From Aquabacter sp040049275 (GTDB taxonomy: Bacteria > Pseudomonadota > Alphaproteobacteria > Rhizobiales > Xanthobacteraceae), in assembly GCF_040049275.1 (NCBI RefSeq), contig NZ_JBDZDT010000010.1, forward strand, positions 147,026 to 211,025: DNA of 64,000 bases, given 5' to 3'. The position numbers and the translations under genes are program-made. A model generated the notes under the pieces. That model made no database searches. It was not told where the DNA came from and worked only from the letters and a program-made list of their open reading frames with translations. Below are positions 40,510 to 49,350 of the stretch, one piece after another; within the stretch, counting starts at the first letter, position 1; each line of letters opens with the position of its first letter.

Positions 40510-41838
40510 TTACCCATAAAGTGCGCTCGGCAGCCACAAAGCGATGCCGGGGAACACATACAGCAGGATCATGGCGACGATGACGATGGCGAGGAAGGGC
40601 ATGACGCCTGAGAAGATCTCGTCGATGGAGACATGCTTCGGCGCCACGCCCTTCAGATAGAAGGGTGCCATCGCCACCGGCGGCGACAGGAAGGAGGTCT
40701 GCAGGTTCAGCGCGACAAGGATGCCGAAAAAGATCGGGTCCACGCCGAAATTATCCAGCAGTGGCAGGAAGATGGGCAGGAAGATCACGATGATCTCCGT
40801 CCATTCCAGAGGCCAGCCCAGGACAAAGATGATGGCCTGGGTCAGTAGCAGGAAGCCCACCGAACCGAGGTTCAGCGAGAGGACGAAGTTCTCCACCAGC
40901 TGCTGCCCGCCCAGAAGCGCGAACATGGCGGAGAACACCGCCGAGCCCACGAACAGCCAGCACACCATGGCGGAGGCGCGGGCCGTGAGGAACACGCTCT
41001 CCTTCAGCTTGTTGATGGAGAAGGAGCGGTAAGCCACCGCCAGCAGGATGGCGCCGCCCGCGCCCACCGCCGCCGCCTCCGAGGGGGTGGCAAGCCCGAA
41101 CACGATGGCGCCCAGCACGCCGGTGATCAGCACCGCCAGCGGGAAGAAGGAGGAGGCGAGGGCGCCGAGGATCTCCCACACGGAGGACGCTTTGGCTTCC
41201 GGCGGAAGCTTGGGCGCGAGCGCGGGGTTCAGCATGGCCCGGATGATCACATAGAGCATGTAGAGCCCGGTGAGCATCAGGCCCGGCATGAAGGCGGCGG
41301 CGTAGAGCTTCACCACCGAGACGCCGGCGGTGGCGCCGTAGAGGATCAGCATGACGCTGGGCGGGATGAGGATGCCGAGGCACCCGCCCGCGCAGACCAC
41401 GCCCGCCGCGAGCTTGGTGTCGTAGCCGGCGCGCAGCATGGCGGGGAAGGCGAGGAGCCCCATCAGCGTCACCACCGCGCCGACGATGCCGGTGGCGGTG
41501 GCGAACATGGCGCAGGTGACGAGGGTTGCGACCGCGAGCGAGCCCGGCACCCAGCCGGCGGCGAGCTGGATGGCACGGAACAGCCGGTCGAGGATGTTCG
41601 CGCGCTCCACCACATATCCCATGAACAGGAACAGCGGGATGGAGATGAGCACGTCGTTCGCCATCACGCTGTAGGTGCGCTGGACGAAGAGCTGGAACAC
41701 CGTGTCGCCGCGGGTGAAATAGCCAAAGCCCACGCCGAGGGCCATGAGCGTGAAGGCGATGGGGAAGCCCAGCATCAAGAAGACGAGGAACAGCACCAGC
41801 ATGAGGATGCCGAGAGCGGGGTCCGACAACATGAACAT
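40510..41838 (-). CDS. dctM: TRAP transporter large permease (DctM)
   Basis: The 442-residue inner-membrane protein has about 12 helices, typical of DctM. Family marks are LGVGFGYFTRGDTVF, LFLFMGYVVERANI, GVVCAGGCLGILIPPSVMLILYG and LFGLATPSEAAAVGAGGA-like stretches. It couples sodium entry to solute uptake with the small permease and the binding protein. Its ATG shares one base with the dctQ stop (TAATG), so the two are coupled. Confidence 0.93.
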   Translation of the reverse strand: MFMLSDPALGILMLVLFLVFLMLGFPIAFTLMALGVGFGYFTRGDTVFQLFVQRTYSVMANDVLISIPLFLFMGYVVERANILDRLFRAIQLAAGWVPGSLAVATLVTCAMFATATGIVGAVVTLMGLLAFPAMLRAGYDTKLAAGVVCAGGCLGILIPPSVMLILYGATAGVSVVKLYAAAFMPGLMLTGLYMLYVIIRAMLNPALAPKLPPEAKASSVWEILGALASSFFPLAVLITGVLGAIVFGLATPSEAAAVGAGGAILLAVAYRSFSINKLKESVFLTARASAMVCWLFVGSAVFSAMFALLGGQQLVENFVLSLNLGSVGFLLLTQAIIFVLGWPLEWTEIIVIFLPIFLPLLDNFGVDPIFFGILVALNLQTSFLSPPVAMAPFYLKGVAPKHVSIDEIFSGVMPFLAIVIVAMILLYVFPGIALWLPSALYG

Positions 41839-42437
41839 TACAGGGCCCCCTTGCCGATGGCCTCAGCATCCGCCTTGTTGGCGGCCTGTTCGAGAATGAG
41901 TTTTTCCATCTCCTCCACGTCGTGCAGGCGGTCCGGCCATGTGCCGGTGCGCAGGCAGATGATGCAGCGGATCACCTCCACCACCCCCTGGAGGAACATG
42001 AGTACGCCGGTGAGCGGGATCAGCCCCTTGAACGGCCAGATCATCGGCCCGTCGGGGGAGAAGGATGAGTGCTCGTTGAGCATCATGGAGAGGCGGAAAT
42101 AGCCCCAGCCGGCATAGATGAGGGCCAGGATGCCGGGAAAGAAGAACAGGAAGTAGAGAACGAGGTCCACGCCCGCCTGCCGCTTCGGCGACCAGTTGCG
42201 ATAGAGGAAGTCGCCCCGCACATGGCCGTTGCGCGACAGGGTGTAGGCGCCGGCCATCATGAACAGCGTGCCGTACAGCATGTAGGACACGTCATAGGCC
42301 CAGGAGGTGGGCGCGCGCAGCGCGTAGCGGCAGAAGACCTCGTAGCAGATGGCCACCGTCAGGATGACGATCACCCAGGCGAACAGCTTGCCGATGAAGG
42401 TGTTGAATCGGTCGATGGCGAGCAGGAAACTTTGCAT
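41838..42437 (-). CDS. dctQ: TRAP transporter small permease (DctQ)
   Basis: The 199-residue membrane protein has four predicted helices. The DctQ pattern is visible: RFNTFIGKLFAWVIVILTVAICYEVFCRYALRAPTSWAYDVS, then GAYTLSRNGHVRGDF. ATG 42437 is chosen; the 26 residues upstream in frame are basic and proline-rich and unlike a leader. It overlaps dctM by one base. Confidence 0.9.
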   Translation of the reverse strand: MQSFLLAIDRFNTFIGKLFAWVIVILTVAICYEVFCRYALRAPTSWAYDVSYMLYGTLFMMAGAYTLSRNGHVRGDFLYRNWSPKRQAGVDLVLYFLFFFPGILALIYAGWGYFRLSMMLNEHSSFSPDGPMIWPFKGLIPLTGVLMFLQGVVEVIRCIICLRTGTWPDRLHDVEEMEKLILEQAANKADAEAIGKGAL

Positions 42438-42589
42438 TCTGGTTCCCTCGGATGGTCTTGGGCGCGAGAGGGAACGGAACAACCTCGCAGCCGCCACGCG
42501 CGGCGCCGGCTGCATCCTCGTTCCCCGGGCGGTGGTCGCGCACAGCGCGCCGCCGCCTCGTTTCCTCTACGTAATATAGCCTATTAAGC

Positions 42590-42617
42590 GCATGGCCGGG
42601 ACAAGGCCCGGCCATGC
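42590..42617. repeat. Minimal palindrome of the GGCCGGGC family inside the TRAP operon
   Basis: GCATGGCCGGG and CCCGGCCATGC form an 11-bp perfect stem around a short ACAAGG loop. It lies between the dctP stop and dctQ start, so it may protect the abundant binding-protein message from 3' decay and lower permease expression. Confidence 0.65.
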
Positions 42618-42652
42618 AAAAGCGGCGAAGGACGCTTTGGAGGCGCGCCCGC

Positions 42653-43771
42653 TCAAGCCTTCTGGAAGAAGTGCTTGTAGGCGGTGGCGCTGTCGGCCTC
42701 GTACTGGAGGCGGAAGCCGACCACGCGCTTGGCCCACGCCATCTGGCTGTCCACCACCTTCTTGAAGAACGGGTCGGCGGACAGGTTGGCGATCACCTTG
42801 TCCCAGGCGTTGAGCTGGGCTTCCAGCACCGACTTCGGTGTCGGGATGATCTTCACGCCACGTGCTCTCAGGACTTCGAGATCCTTCGAATAGCGATCCT
42901 GCGCCTTCCACATCATGTCGGAGGAGGCGGCATCCGCCGCGCCCTTGATGATGGCCTGGACGTCCTTGGGCAGGCTCTCGAACTTGGTCTTGTTGAACAG
43001 GACCTCGAAGCATTCGAGCGCCTGGTGATAGGACTGCACCATGTAGACCTTCGAGACGTCGGCGAAGCCGAGCACGAGGTCGGAGGAGGGGTTGTTGAAC
43101 TCCGCGCCCTCCAGAAGGCCGCGATCCATGGCGGGGACGATTTCGCCGCCCGGCACGATGGTGACCGCGACGCCCAGTTCCTTGAAGAGGTCCGCGCCGA
43201 GGCCGACTGTGCGGTACTTCATGCCCTTCAGCTGGTCGACGCTGGTGATCTCGGACTTGAACCAGCCGAGGGGCTGCGTGGGCATGGGCCCGGTGAGCAG
43301 GCCCACGACGTTGAGCTTGAGGATCTGCTGGGTCAGCTCGTCATAGAGCTGCTGGCCACCGCCGTAGCGGACCCAGCCGAGCAGTTCGTCCGCATCCCAG
43401 CCGAAGGCCGGGGCGGTGCCGAACAGGGAGAAGGCCTTGTTCTTGCCGTACCAGTAGGCGGACACGCCGTGGCCGCCGTCGATGATGCCCGAGGAGACCG
43501 CATCGAGCACCTGGAAGGCCGGCACCACGGCGCCGGCCGCGAGCAGCTCCAGCTCGATGCGGCCGCCGGCCATGGTGTTCACATAGCGGACGAAGTCCCC
43601 GGCGAACTCGTGGAAGATATCCTTGTTCGGCCAGGTGGACTGGAATTTCAGCTTGATGGGCGCCTGCGCATGCACCGCGGGCGCGGCGATGGCCGTGGCG
43701 CCGGCGGCGGCAACCGCCGTCGTCATGAAGGCGCGCCGATTCGGGCGCGCACCCTCGTGCTCGTTGGACAT
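42653..43771 (-). CDS. dctP: TRAP transporter substrate-binding protein (DctP), Tat-exported
   Basis: The 372-residue periplasmic protein has a twin-arginine signal (RPNRRAFMTTAVAAAGATAIAAPAVHA). The mature part shows DctP-family features: LKFQSTWPNKDIFHEFAGDFVRYVNTMAGGRIELELL, GVSAYWYGK and the ligand arginine region MKYRTVGLGADLFKELG. The AYWYGK and mannitol/keto-acid-like pattern suggests an organic acid, possibly a 2-oxo acid or similar, but this is a guess. A strong GGGAGGAAG site precedes ATG 43771. Confidence 0.92.
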   Translation of the reverse strand: MSNEHEGARPNRRAFMTTAVAAAGATAIAAPAVHAQAPIKLKFQSTWPNKDIFHEFAGDFVRYVNTMAGGRIELELLAAGAVVPAFQVLDAVSSGIIDGGHGVSAYWYGKNKAFSLFGTAPAFGWDADELLGWVRYGGGQQLYDELTQQILKLNVVGLLTGPMPTQPLGWFKSEITSVDQLKGMKYRTVGLGADLFKELGVAVTIVPGGEIVPAMDRGLLEGAEFNNPSSDLVLGFADVSKVYMVQSYHQALECFEVLFNKTKFESLPKDVQAIIKGAADAASSDMMWKAQDRYSKDLEVLRARGVKIIPTPKSVLEAQLNAWDKVIANLSADPFFKKVVDSQMAWAKRVVGFRLQYEADSATAYKHFFQKA

Positions 43772-44047
43772 ATTCTTCCTCCCTCGCGGGCCCGGCCTCC
43801 AGGGTGAGGAGGCACGACGGTGTTGGCGCACCGCCCGCTTGACCTAAGAAGAAGACGCTACGTTATGCCCCAAGGGCAATAGACTTTAGTCGTAAAAATG
43901 GGAAAAATTTTCATGTCTGCGTCTTGGCCGGTGCCATCCCCGCAAACACGCGCCGCCGCTTATCTTGCCGGCTTGAAGATTGGGGTTGGACTATGCGCAA
44001 AAAGCAGTATGGAACTCAGTACGCCTTCCCCTACCGGAGTGCATCCA

Positions 44048-45103
44048 ATGGCTCTCGCTCGGTCTTTTGCGCTCACCTTCCTTTTGCTTATCTCCACCCA
44101 CGTCTTTGCTCAGGGCGCTTTCGAAGTATTTCTCGCTAAGGATGTCCAAGGCGCCGCCGACAACCCGCTGACTGGCCGCTACAAGGATTCCATTCTGCTT
44201 GCGCAGACCACCAAGGCGTTCGACGAGCTGACGCTCCCATCGGGACCGGCCACGGGCGCCACTTATTCCGACGCCAAGAAGTTCACCTCCGTGGTGCGCG
44301 CCCAGGGGAAGGTGACGCGCTCGCTCTACGTCGCGCCTGCGGGACGCTCCTCTTTGGAGGTGATGACGAATTTCACCGAGACGCTGGCCGCCAAGGGGTT
44401 CGAGCCGGTGTTCCGCTGCGCCGGTGAGGAATGCGGCGAGAGCTTCTATTATCTCAAGTACCGCTGGGATAAGGCGGAGACGAAGGTGGTCGGCCCGAAC
44501 TACGAGCAGGCCCGCCGGCAGATGATCGATGCGATCTTCGATCAGGTGGTCGATGTGCGCTACGCCTTGATGAAGAAGACCGCGCCCGAGGGCGACACCT
44601 ATGCCGGCATCTATGTGGCCGTGAACCGGGGCGGCGGCTTCGGCGATATCTCCCGCGTGCTTTCGGACCGGGTGGGCGTGCTGGTGGAGACTGTCGAGCC
44701 CAAGGCCATGGACCGCCGCATGGAGGTGGTCAGCGCCGAGCAGATCACCGGCAAGATGGCGTCCGACGGCAAGGCGGTGTTCTACGGCATCCAGTTCGAT
44801 TTCGACAAAGCCGACATCAAGCCGGAGTCCGAGCCGCAGCTTGCGCAGATGGTGAAGTTCCTGAAGGAAAATCCGGGCCTGAAGGTCTATGTGGTCGGCC
44901 ACACGGACAATAAGGGCACGCTGGACTACAACGTCACCCTCTCCAACAAGCGCGCCGATTCCCTCGCCAAGGCGCTCGCCAAGCTCGGCATCGATCCAAA
45001 GCGCATGGTCGCCCGCGGCCTCGGTCCGCTCGCGCCCGTGGCCAGCAACCGGACGGAAGACGGCCAAGCCAAGAACCGGCGCGTGGAGTTGGTGGAACAA
45101 TAG
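44048..45103 (+). CDS. OmpA-family protein with N-terminal DUF4892-like region
   Basis: The 351-residue exported protein has a signal peptide (LARSFALTFLLLISTHVFA). The N-terminal domain of about 200 residues resembles DUF4892 (SGPATGATYSDAKKFTSVVRAQGKVTRSLYVAPAGRSSLEV). A C-terminal OmpA peptidoglycan-binding domain follows (FYGIQFDFDKADIKPES, VVGHTDNKGTLDYNVTLSNKRADS, NRRVELVE). It probably links the envelope to peptidoglycan. ATG 44048 fits the leader. The 276-base upstream gap (43772-44047) holds AT-rich sequence around 43890-43915 likely to include promoters. Confidence 0.87.
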   Translation: MALARSFALTFLLLISTHVFAQGAFEVFLAKDVQGAADNPLTGRYKDSILLAQTTKAFDELTLPSGPATGATYSDAKKFTSVVRAQGKVTRSLYVAPAGRSSLEVMTNFTETLAAKGFEPVFRCAGEECGESFYYLKYRWDKAETKVVGPNYEQARRQMIDAIFDQVVDVRYALMKKTAPEGDTYAGIYVAVNRGGGFGDISRVLSDRVGVLVETVEPKAMDRRMEVVSAEQITGKMASDGKAVFYGIQFDFDKADIKPESEPQLAQMVKFLKENPGLKVYVVGHTDNKGTLDYNVTLSNKRADSLAKALAKLGIDPKRMVARGLGPLAPVASNRTEDGQAKNRRVELVEQ

Positions 45104-45218
45104 TCCCGCTCGGGCGGTCCTCCCCAAGTCCACTTTCAACAATGCTTGCCGTCCGCGAGCGGCGGGAATACGTCTATCGCCCTTCGCCGGCTCAGACCGG
45201 CCGGGACGGAGTGAGCAC

Positions 45219-45929
45219 ATGGCCGATATCCAGCAGCCGATCGAGCTTCATTACTGGCCGACGCCAAACGGCTGGAAGATCAGCATCATGCTGGAGGAGT
45301 GCGGCCTTCCCTACGAGGTCAAGCTGGTGAATATCGGCAAGGGCGAACAGTTCAAGCCCGAATTCCTTGCCGTATCCCCGAACAACAAGATCCCCGCCAT
45401 CGTCGATCCCGACGGGCCGGGCGGCACGCCCATCTCGGTGTTCGAGTCCGGCGCCATCCTGCAATATCTCGGTCGCAAGACGGGCAAATTCTACCCGGCC
45501 GACGAGCGCAAGCGGGTGGAGGTGGACGAGTGGCTGTTCTGGCAGATGGGCGGCCTCGGCCCCATGGCCGGCCAGGCGCACCATTTCCGCATCTATGCGC
45601 CCGAGAAGATCCCCTACGCCATCGAGCGCTACACCAACGAGGTGCACCGGCTCTATGGCGTCATGAACAAGCGCCTGAAGGACAGCGAATTCCTCGCCGG
45701 TGACTATTCCATCGCCGACATGGCCTGCCTGGGCTGGGCGAAGCTCTGGGAGCGGCAGGGGCAGAAAGTCGAGGAATTCCCGCATTTCAAGCGCTGGCTC
45801 GAAACGGTGATGATGCGCCCCGCCGTGCAGCGCGGCCTGCATGTGAATGCGGAGGAACGCCAGAAGCTCGACCTCTCCAAGGACAAAGAGGCGCAGAAGA
45901 TGCTTTTCGGCCAGCGCGCCAGGAGCTAG
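45219..45929 (+). CDS. Glutathione S-transferase family protein (YghU/Ure2-like disulfide-bond oxidoreductase)
   Basis: The 236-residue cytosolic protein has a thioredoxin-like N domain (IELHYWPTPNGWKISIMLEECGLPYEVKLVNI, NNKIPAIVD, VFESGAILQYLGRK) and an all-helical C domain (YSIADMACLGWAKLWERQ). The TPNGWK motif and the FESGAI glutathione site match the Nu-class/YfcG-YghU group, which has disulfide reductase activity on glutathione. Confidence 0.88.
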   Translation: MADIQQPIELHYWPTPNGWKISIMLEECGLPYEVKLVNIGKGEQFKPEFLAVSPNNKIPAIVDPDGPGGTPISVFESGAILQYLGRKTGKFYPADERKRVEVDEWLFWQMGGLGPMAGQAHHFRIYAPEKIPYAIERYTNEVHRLYGVMNKRLKDSEFLAGDYSIADMACLGWAKLWERQGQKVEEFPHFKRWLETVMMRPAVQRGLHVNAEERQKLDLSKDKEAQKMLFGQRARS

Positions 45930-45964
45930 AGAAGCGGCCCCGCCCTTAGCCAAGAGAGTTGACC

Positions 45965-47968
45965 ATGTCCCCCGATCCGCGCGCCGTCCTCGCCGAGGCC
46001 GCCGCCCTGCATCGCGCGGGGCAGATGGAGGCGGCCATCGACGGTTTCCGCCGCGCCGCGGCCCTGCAGCCGTCCTTCACGGACGCGCACCGCATGCTGG
46101 CCATGGCCCTGCTCCAGACCGGCCGGCCCAAGGAAGCCGTGCAGAGCGCGCGCGCCGCCTCAAACCTTGCGCCCAATGATCCCCATGCTCTGCTGCTGCT
46201 GGGTGTCGGCCTCCAGGCGGCGGGGCAGGCGGAGAAGGCGCTGGCCCAGTTCGACAAGGCGGTGAAGCTTGCGCCCGGCTTCGGCGAGGCGCAGTTCCAG
46301 GCGGGCAACGCGCTGGCCGCGCTCGGCCGCTTCAAGGAGGCGGTGGCGCGCTATTCCCGGGCGCTGGAGCTGGATCCCCGTGCCGTGGAGGCTCTCGCCA
46401 ACCGGGCGGTCGCCTTGGGGCGGCTGAAGCTCCACACCGAAGCTCTGGCGGATTTCGATCACCTCATCGCGCTCCAGCCCTGGATGCCCATGCATCTGGC
46501 CAACAAGGGCAATCTTCTGCTGGAGACCGGTGACATAGCCGGCGCTGCCGCCGTAGCGGAAAAGGCGCTGGAGACGGCGCCGCGCGATGCGGACGTCCTT
46601 TTCTTGCTGGGGCAGGCTCGGTTTGCGAGCGTCGACCTTGAGGGAGCCCGCTCCGCATTCCAGCAGGCGGTGGACGTCGCGCCAGGGCGCGTCGATATCC
46701 GCGTGCTTCTTGCCCAGGTCCTGCGCCGGCAGGAGGCTCCCACCGAAGCCATTCATCAGTGCGATGCCGCCCTGGAGCGGGACCCGCGCCACGCCGGCGC
46801 GTTCTATGAGCGCGGGGAGGCAAAGCGTGCCGCGGGCGACGCGGCCGGTGCGCTTGCGGACCTCGATTCCGCGCTCGCGATTGCTCCCCGTCACGTGGAG
46901 GCGGCCGTCGCGCGCTCCTACGTGCTCGCCGATCTCGGCCGGATGGGCGAGGTGCGCCCCGCCATTGAGCGGGCGCTGCGGAACGGGCCGAAGCACTCCG
47001 ATGCCGTCTTCCATCTCGCCATGGACGATCTCGCGCTGGGGCGCTGGGCGAAAGGCTGGGCGGGCTATGAGGAGCGCGCGCGCATCGTGCCGCCCACCTA
47101 TAAGCCGCTTCCCTTCGCGCGCTGGGATGGCAAGGAGATACCCTCCGAGCTGGTGGTGCTGGGTGAGCAGGGGCTCGGCGACGCCATCCAGTTCGCCCGT
47201 CTTGTGCCTTTGCTGGCGGAACGCGGCATTCCGGTGAAATTCTTGGTTCGCGCGCCTCTTGCGCCGCTGATGACCACGCTTCATCCCGGCGTTGCGCTGA
47301 TATCGGACGAGTCGGACCTCGACCTGTCAGCTCCGGGGCTGCGTTGGGTGCCGCTGGGAAGCCTACCGCTCCTCATCGCGCAGGACCCGGCGGCGTGGCC
47401 GTCCGTGCCTTATCTTGCTGCCGAGCCGGAACGCGCGCGGCAATGGCGCCATGTGCGCGAGACCGGCGACTTCGTGATCGGCATCACCTGGCAGGGCAGC
47501 ACGCGGCGCGACATCGATGTCGGCCGCTCGGCGCCGCTCAGCGCATTTGCGCCGCTCGCGGCCGTGCCGGGCGTCAAGCTTGTCGCGATCCAGCGCAATG
47601 CCGGCGAGGAGCAGGTGGACGAGGTGCCGTTCAAGGGCCGGCTCCTGCGACTCGATGCAGACTTTGACGCCGACGGCGCCTTCCTCGACAGCGCGGCGCT
47701 ACTCCAGCACCTCGACCTCGTGGTCACTACGGACACCTCCATGGCCCACCTTGCCGGGGCGCTCGGCCGCCCCGCCATCGTGGCGCTGAAGGCGGTGCCG
47801 GACTGGCGCTGGGGAAGGGCAGGGGAGGCGAGTGTGTTCTATCCTTCGCTCACCCTCGTGCGGCAGACGAAGGCCGGCGACTGGGCCGGCGTGTTTGAGA
47901 CCATCACGGAGATGGTGCGCGGGCGCATGGCCGCTCGGCCCGAGGTAGAGAGCGGAGCATCCGCATGA
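45965..47968 (+). CDS. TPR-repeat protein with C-terminal glycosyltransferase-like domain
   Basis: The 667-residue protein begins MSPDPRAVLAEAAALHR. About ten tetratricopeptide repeats occupy residues 1-370. A GT9/heptosyltransferase-like domain follows (VVLGEQGLGDAIQFARLVPLLAERG, VIGITWQGSTRRDIDVGRSAPL, VVTTDTSMAHLAGALGRP). Such fusions occur in O-GlcNAc-transferase-like or flagellin/glycan modification loci, but no target gene is near. ATG 45965 follows AGAGAG. It overlaps the DUF6165 gene by four bases, so they form an operon. Confidence 0.85.
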   Translation: MSPDPRAVLAEAAALHRAGQMEAAIDGFRRAAALQPSFTDAHRMLAMALLQTGRPKEAVQSARAASNLAPNDPHALLLLGVGLQAAGQAEKALAQFDKAVKLAPGFGEAQFQAGNALAALGRFKEAVARYSRALELDPRAVEALANRAVALGRLKLHTEALADFDHLIALQPWMPMHLANKGNLLLETGDIAGAAAVAEKALETAPRDADVLFLLGQARFASVDLEGARSAFQQAVDVAPGRVDIRVLLAQVLRRQEAPTEAIHQCDAALERDPRHAGAFYERGEAKRAAGDAAGALADLDSALAIAPRHVEAAVARSYVLADLGRMGEVRPAIERALRNGPKHSDAVFHLAMDDLALGRWAKGWAGYEERARIVPPTYKPLPFARWDGKEIPSELVVLGEQGLGDAIQFARLVPLLAERGIPVKFLVRAPLAPLMTTLHPGVALISDESDLDLSAPGLRWVPLGSLPLLIAQDPAAWPSVPYLAAEPERARQWRHVRETGDFVIGITWQGSTRRDIDVGRSAPLSAFAPLAAVPGVKLVAIQRNAGEEQVDEVPFKGRLLRLDADFDADGAFLDSAALLQHLDLVVTTDTSMAHLAGALGRPAIVALKAVPDWRWGRAGEASVFYPSLTLVRQTKAGDWAGVFETITEMVRGRMAARPEVESGASA

Positions 47969-48375
47969 CCGAGCCCGCGCGCGCCGGCGAGACCGTCGAT
48001 ATCCTCGCTCCCATTTCCGCGGGCGAGCTGATCGACAAGATCACCATCCTCCAGATCAAGACCGAGCGCATGACCGACCCGGCGAAGCTGGTGAATGTCG
48101 CGCGCGAACTCGCGGCGCTTGTTGCCCTGCGTGATTCTCATGGCCTGGAGGGCATCGAGACCCTCACCGAGGATCTGAAGGTGGTGAACGAGACGCTGTG
48201 GCAGGTGGAGGACGAGATTCGCGAGCTGGAGGCCGAAGGCCGGTTCGATGCGCGATTCATCGAGCTTGCCCGTGCCGTCTACGCGACCAACGACCGGCGC
48301 GCAGCCATCAAGAAGGAGATCAACCTCATGGTGGGCTCCTCCATCGTCGAAGAGAAGTCCTACGCGGGCAGTTGA
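47965..48375 (+). CDS. DUF6165-family protein
   Basis: The 136-residue helical protein opens with ILAPISAGELIDKITILQIKTERMTDPAKL, the hallmark of DUF6165, and ends with charged helices (LKVVNETLWQVEDEIRELEAEGRFDARF). The family often sits beside TPR/glycosyltransferase genes, as here, with a four-base ATGA overlap. It may assist the upstream enzyme. No catalytic motif is seen. Confidence 0.85.
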   Translation: MTEPARAGETVDILAPISAGELIDKITILQIKTERMTDPAKLVNVARELAALVALRDSHGLEGIETLTEDLKVVNETLWQVEDEIRELEAEGRFDARFIELARAVYATNDRRAAIKKEINLMVGSSIVEEKSYAGS

Positions 48376-48441
48376 ACCGACGGGGACAATGTCCGTCCTG
48401 ACCTTGCAAAGCCGTCTCCGGTTCGGCATAGGAGACACAGT

Positions 48442-48533
48442 GGAGACGTGGCCGAGAGGCTGAAGGCACTCGTTTGCTAAATGAGCAGACCCCCAAAAGG
48501 GTCTCGAGGGTTCGAATCCCTCCGTCTCCGCCA
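48442..48533 (+). tRNA. tRNA-Ser (anticodon GCT)
   Basis: The acceptor stem GGAGACG pairs with CGTCTCC, followed by discriminator G and encoded CCA (48531-48533). The anticodon loop TTTGCTAAAT carries GCT for serine AGC/AGU codons. There is a long variable arm (CAGACCCCCAAAAGGGTCTCG) as in class II tRNAs, and a T-arm GGGTTCGAATCCC. The accessory island starts directly after it. Confidence 0.96.
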
Positions 48534-48791
48534 CTAGCCCTTGAAATCATTGAGTTTTTTGGCGTTTTTTGGGGCGTGTCATAACCGTCCCCATAACCTG
48601 GGCCGGCCATACCCATTAGAGATTCGAACCTCGGGATTCGAACCCTTCGTGAGGGTGGGGGCTCTTAAAATCGCGGTTTCGGGAAGAGAGCCCGCGGCAA
48701 GCCCTGTGACGGGTTGACGCAGAGAGCCTCAGAAATGTGCCCCGTCACCTTGCGGATGACGGGGCGTCCAGCGGGCACGCGGGCAATGGAG
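48534..48791. other. Island left-end region with T-arm-like fragment and alternative hairpins, no gene
   Basis: After the tRNA come T-rich runs (GTTTTTTGGCGTTTTTTGG), which may terminate the tRNA. GGGATTCGAACCC (48633-48645) is an inverted copy of the tRNA-Ser T-arm core. Two mutually exclusive stems are possible at 48706-48764: GTGACGGG with CCCGTCAC, or CCCCGTCA with TGACGGGG. No integrase frame is visible. Confidence 0.5.
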
Positions 48792-49253
48792 TTAGACCGT
48801 TCGGTGGCCCCCCAGATCCTGACTATAGCATGGGCTTAGGCGGGCCTCAGACACCGCGTCCGGCTCCACGCACTGCTCGGGCGCCAAGCCACTCTCCTTA
48901 GCCCTCGCAGCGGCCTCCCGAGCCCATGTGGCAAGCGTGTTGAGGTCCACGCCGGCGGTGTCCATGACTGCCGCGCCGCGCCACATGGGAGGCATCCCCC
49001 ATCGCCAGTCGCCCCCGGGAGGGAAGTGGAAGACACCAGCGGGCGTGTGCGTGGTCTCCTTCACATCCCACCCCATGATGGCGCAGAGGATCCGCCGCTC
49101 GTTAAAAAGCCATTCGGCGTAGGCCAGGGCCATGAACCAGTTCTTGGAACCTGGCGTCGGGGCGCGAGGCTTGCCGGCGGGCAACAGGCTGTTGTCGTTG
49201 GTGGGCGGGGTGAGGTGGGTTGGAAAGGATTGGTTAAGGATGTCGGTGGGCAT
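48792..49253 (-). CDS. Phage/island hypothetical protein
   Basis: The 153-residue soluble protein starts at ATG 49253. The first 40 residues are disordered (PTHLTPPTNDNSLLPAGKPRAPTPGSK). The conserved-looking core is WFMALAYAEWLFNERRILCAIMGWDVKETTHTPAGVFHFPPGGDWRWGMPPMWRG. I recognise no family. It diverges from the XRE regulator at 49351 and they share a palindrome that could be an operator. The hairpins at 48706-48764 lie downstream and may end its transcript. Confidence 0.6.
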   Translation of the reverse strand: MPTDILNQSFPTHLTPPTNDNSLLPAGKPRAPTPGSKNWFMALAYAEWLFNERRILCAIMGWDVKETTHTPAGVFHFPPGGDWRWGMPPMWRGAAVMDTAGVDLNTLATWAREAAARAKESGLAPEQCVEPDAVSEARLSPCYSQDLGGHRTV

Positions 49254-49285
49254 TGGGTTGGCGTCCTTGCTCAGGCGTCCTGATT

Positions 49286-49302
49286 TCGGTACATCATACC
49301 GA
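49286..49302. promoter_or_regulatory. Candidate operator palindrome between divergent genes
   Basis: TCGGTA-CATCA-TACCGA is a perfect 6-5-6 inverted repeat midway between the leftward 153-aa gene and the rightward XRE gene. A second, smaller repeat TCAGG-CGT-CCTGA lies at 49271-49283. Spacing and symmetry fit the binding site of an XRE/Cro-type dimer, most simply the adjacent regulator. Confidence 0.5.
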
Positions 49303-49350
49303 TAGCGCGGCGCCAACATTACGTCAACACGAATTCAGGACACAATTACG

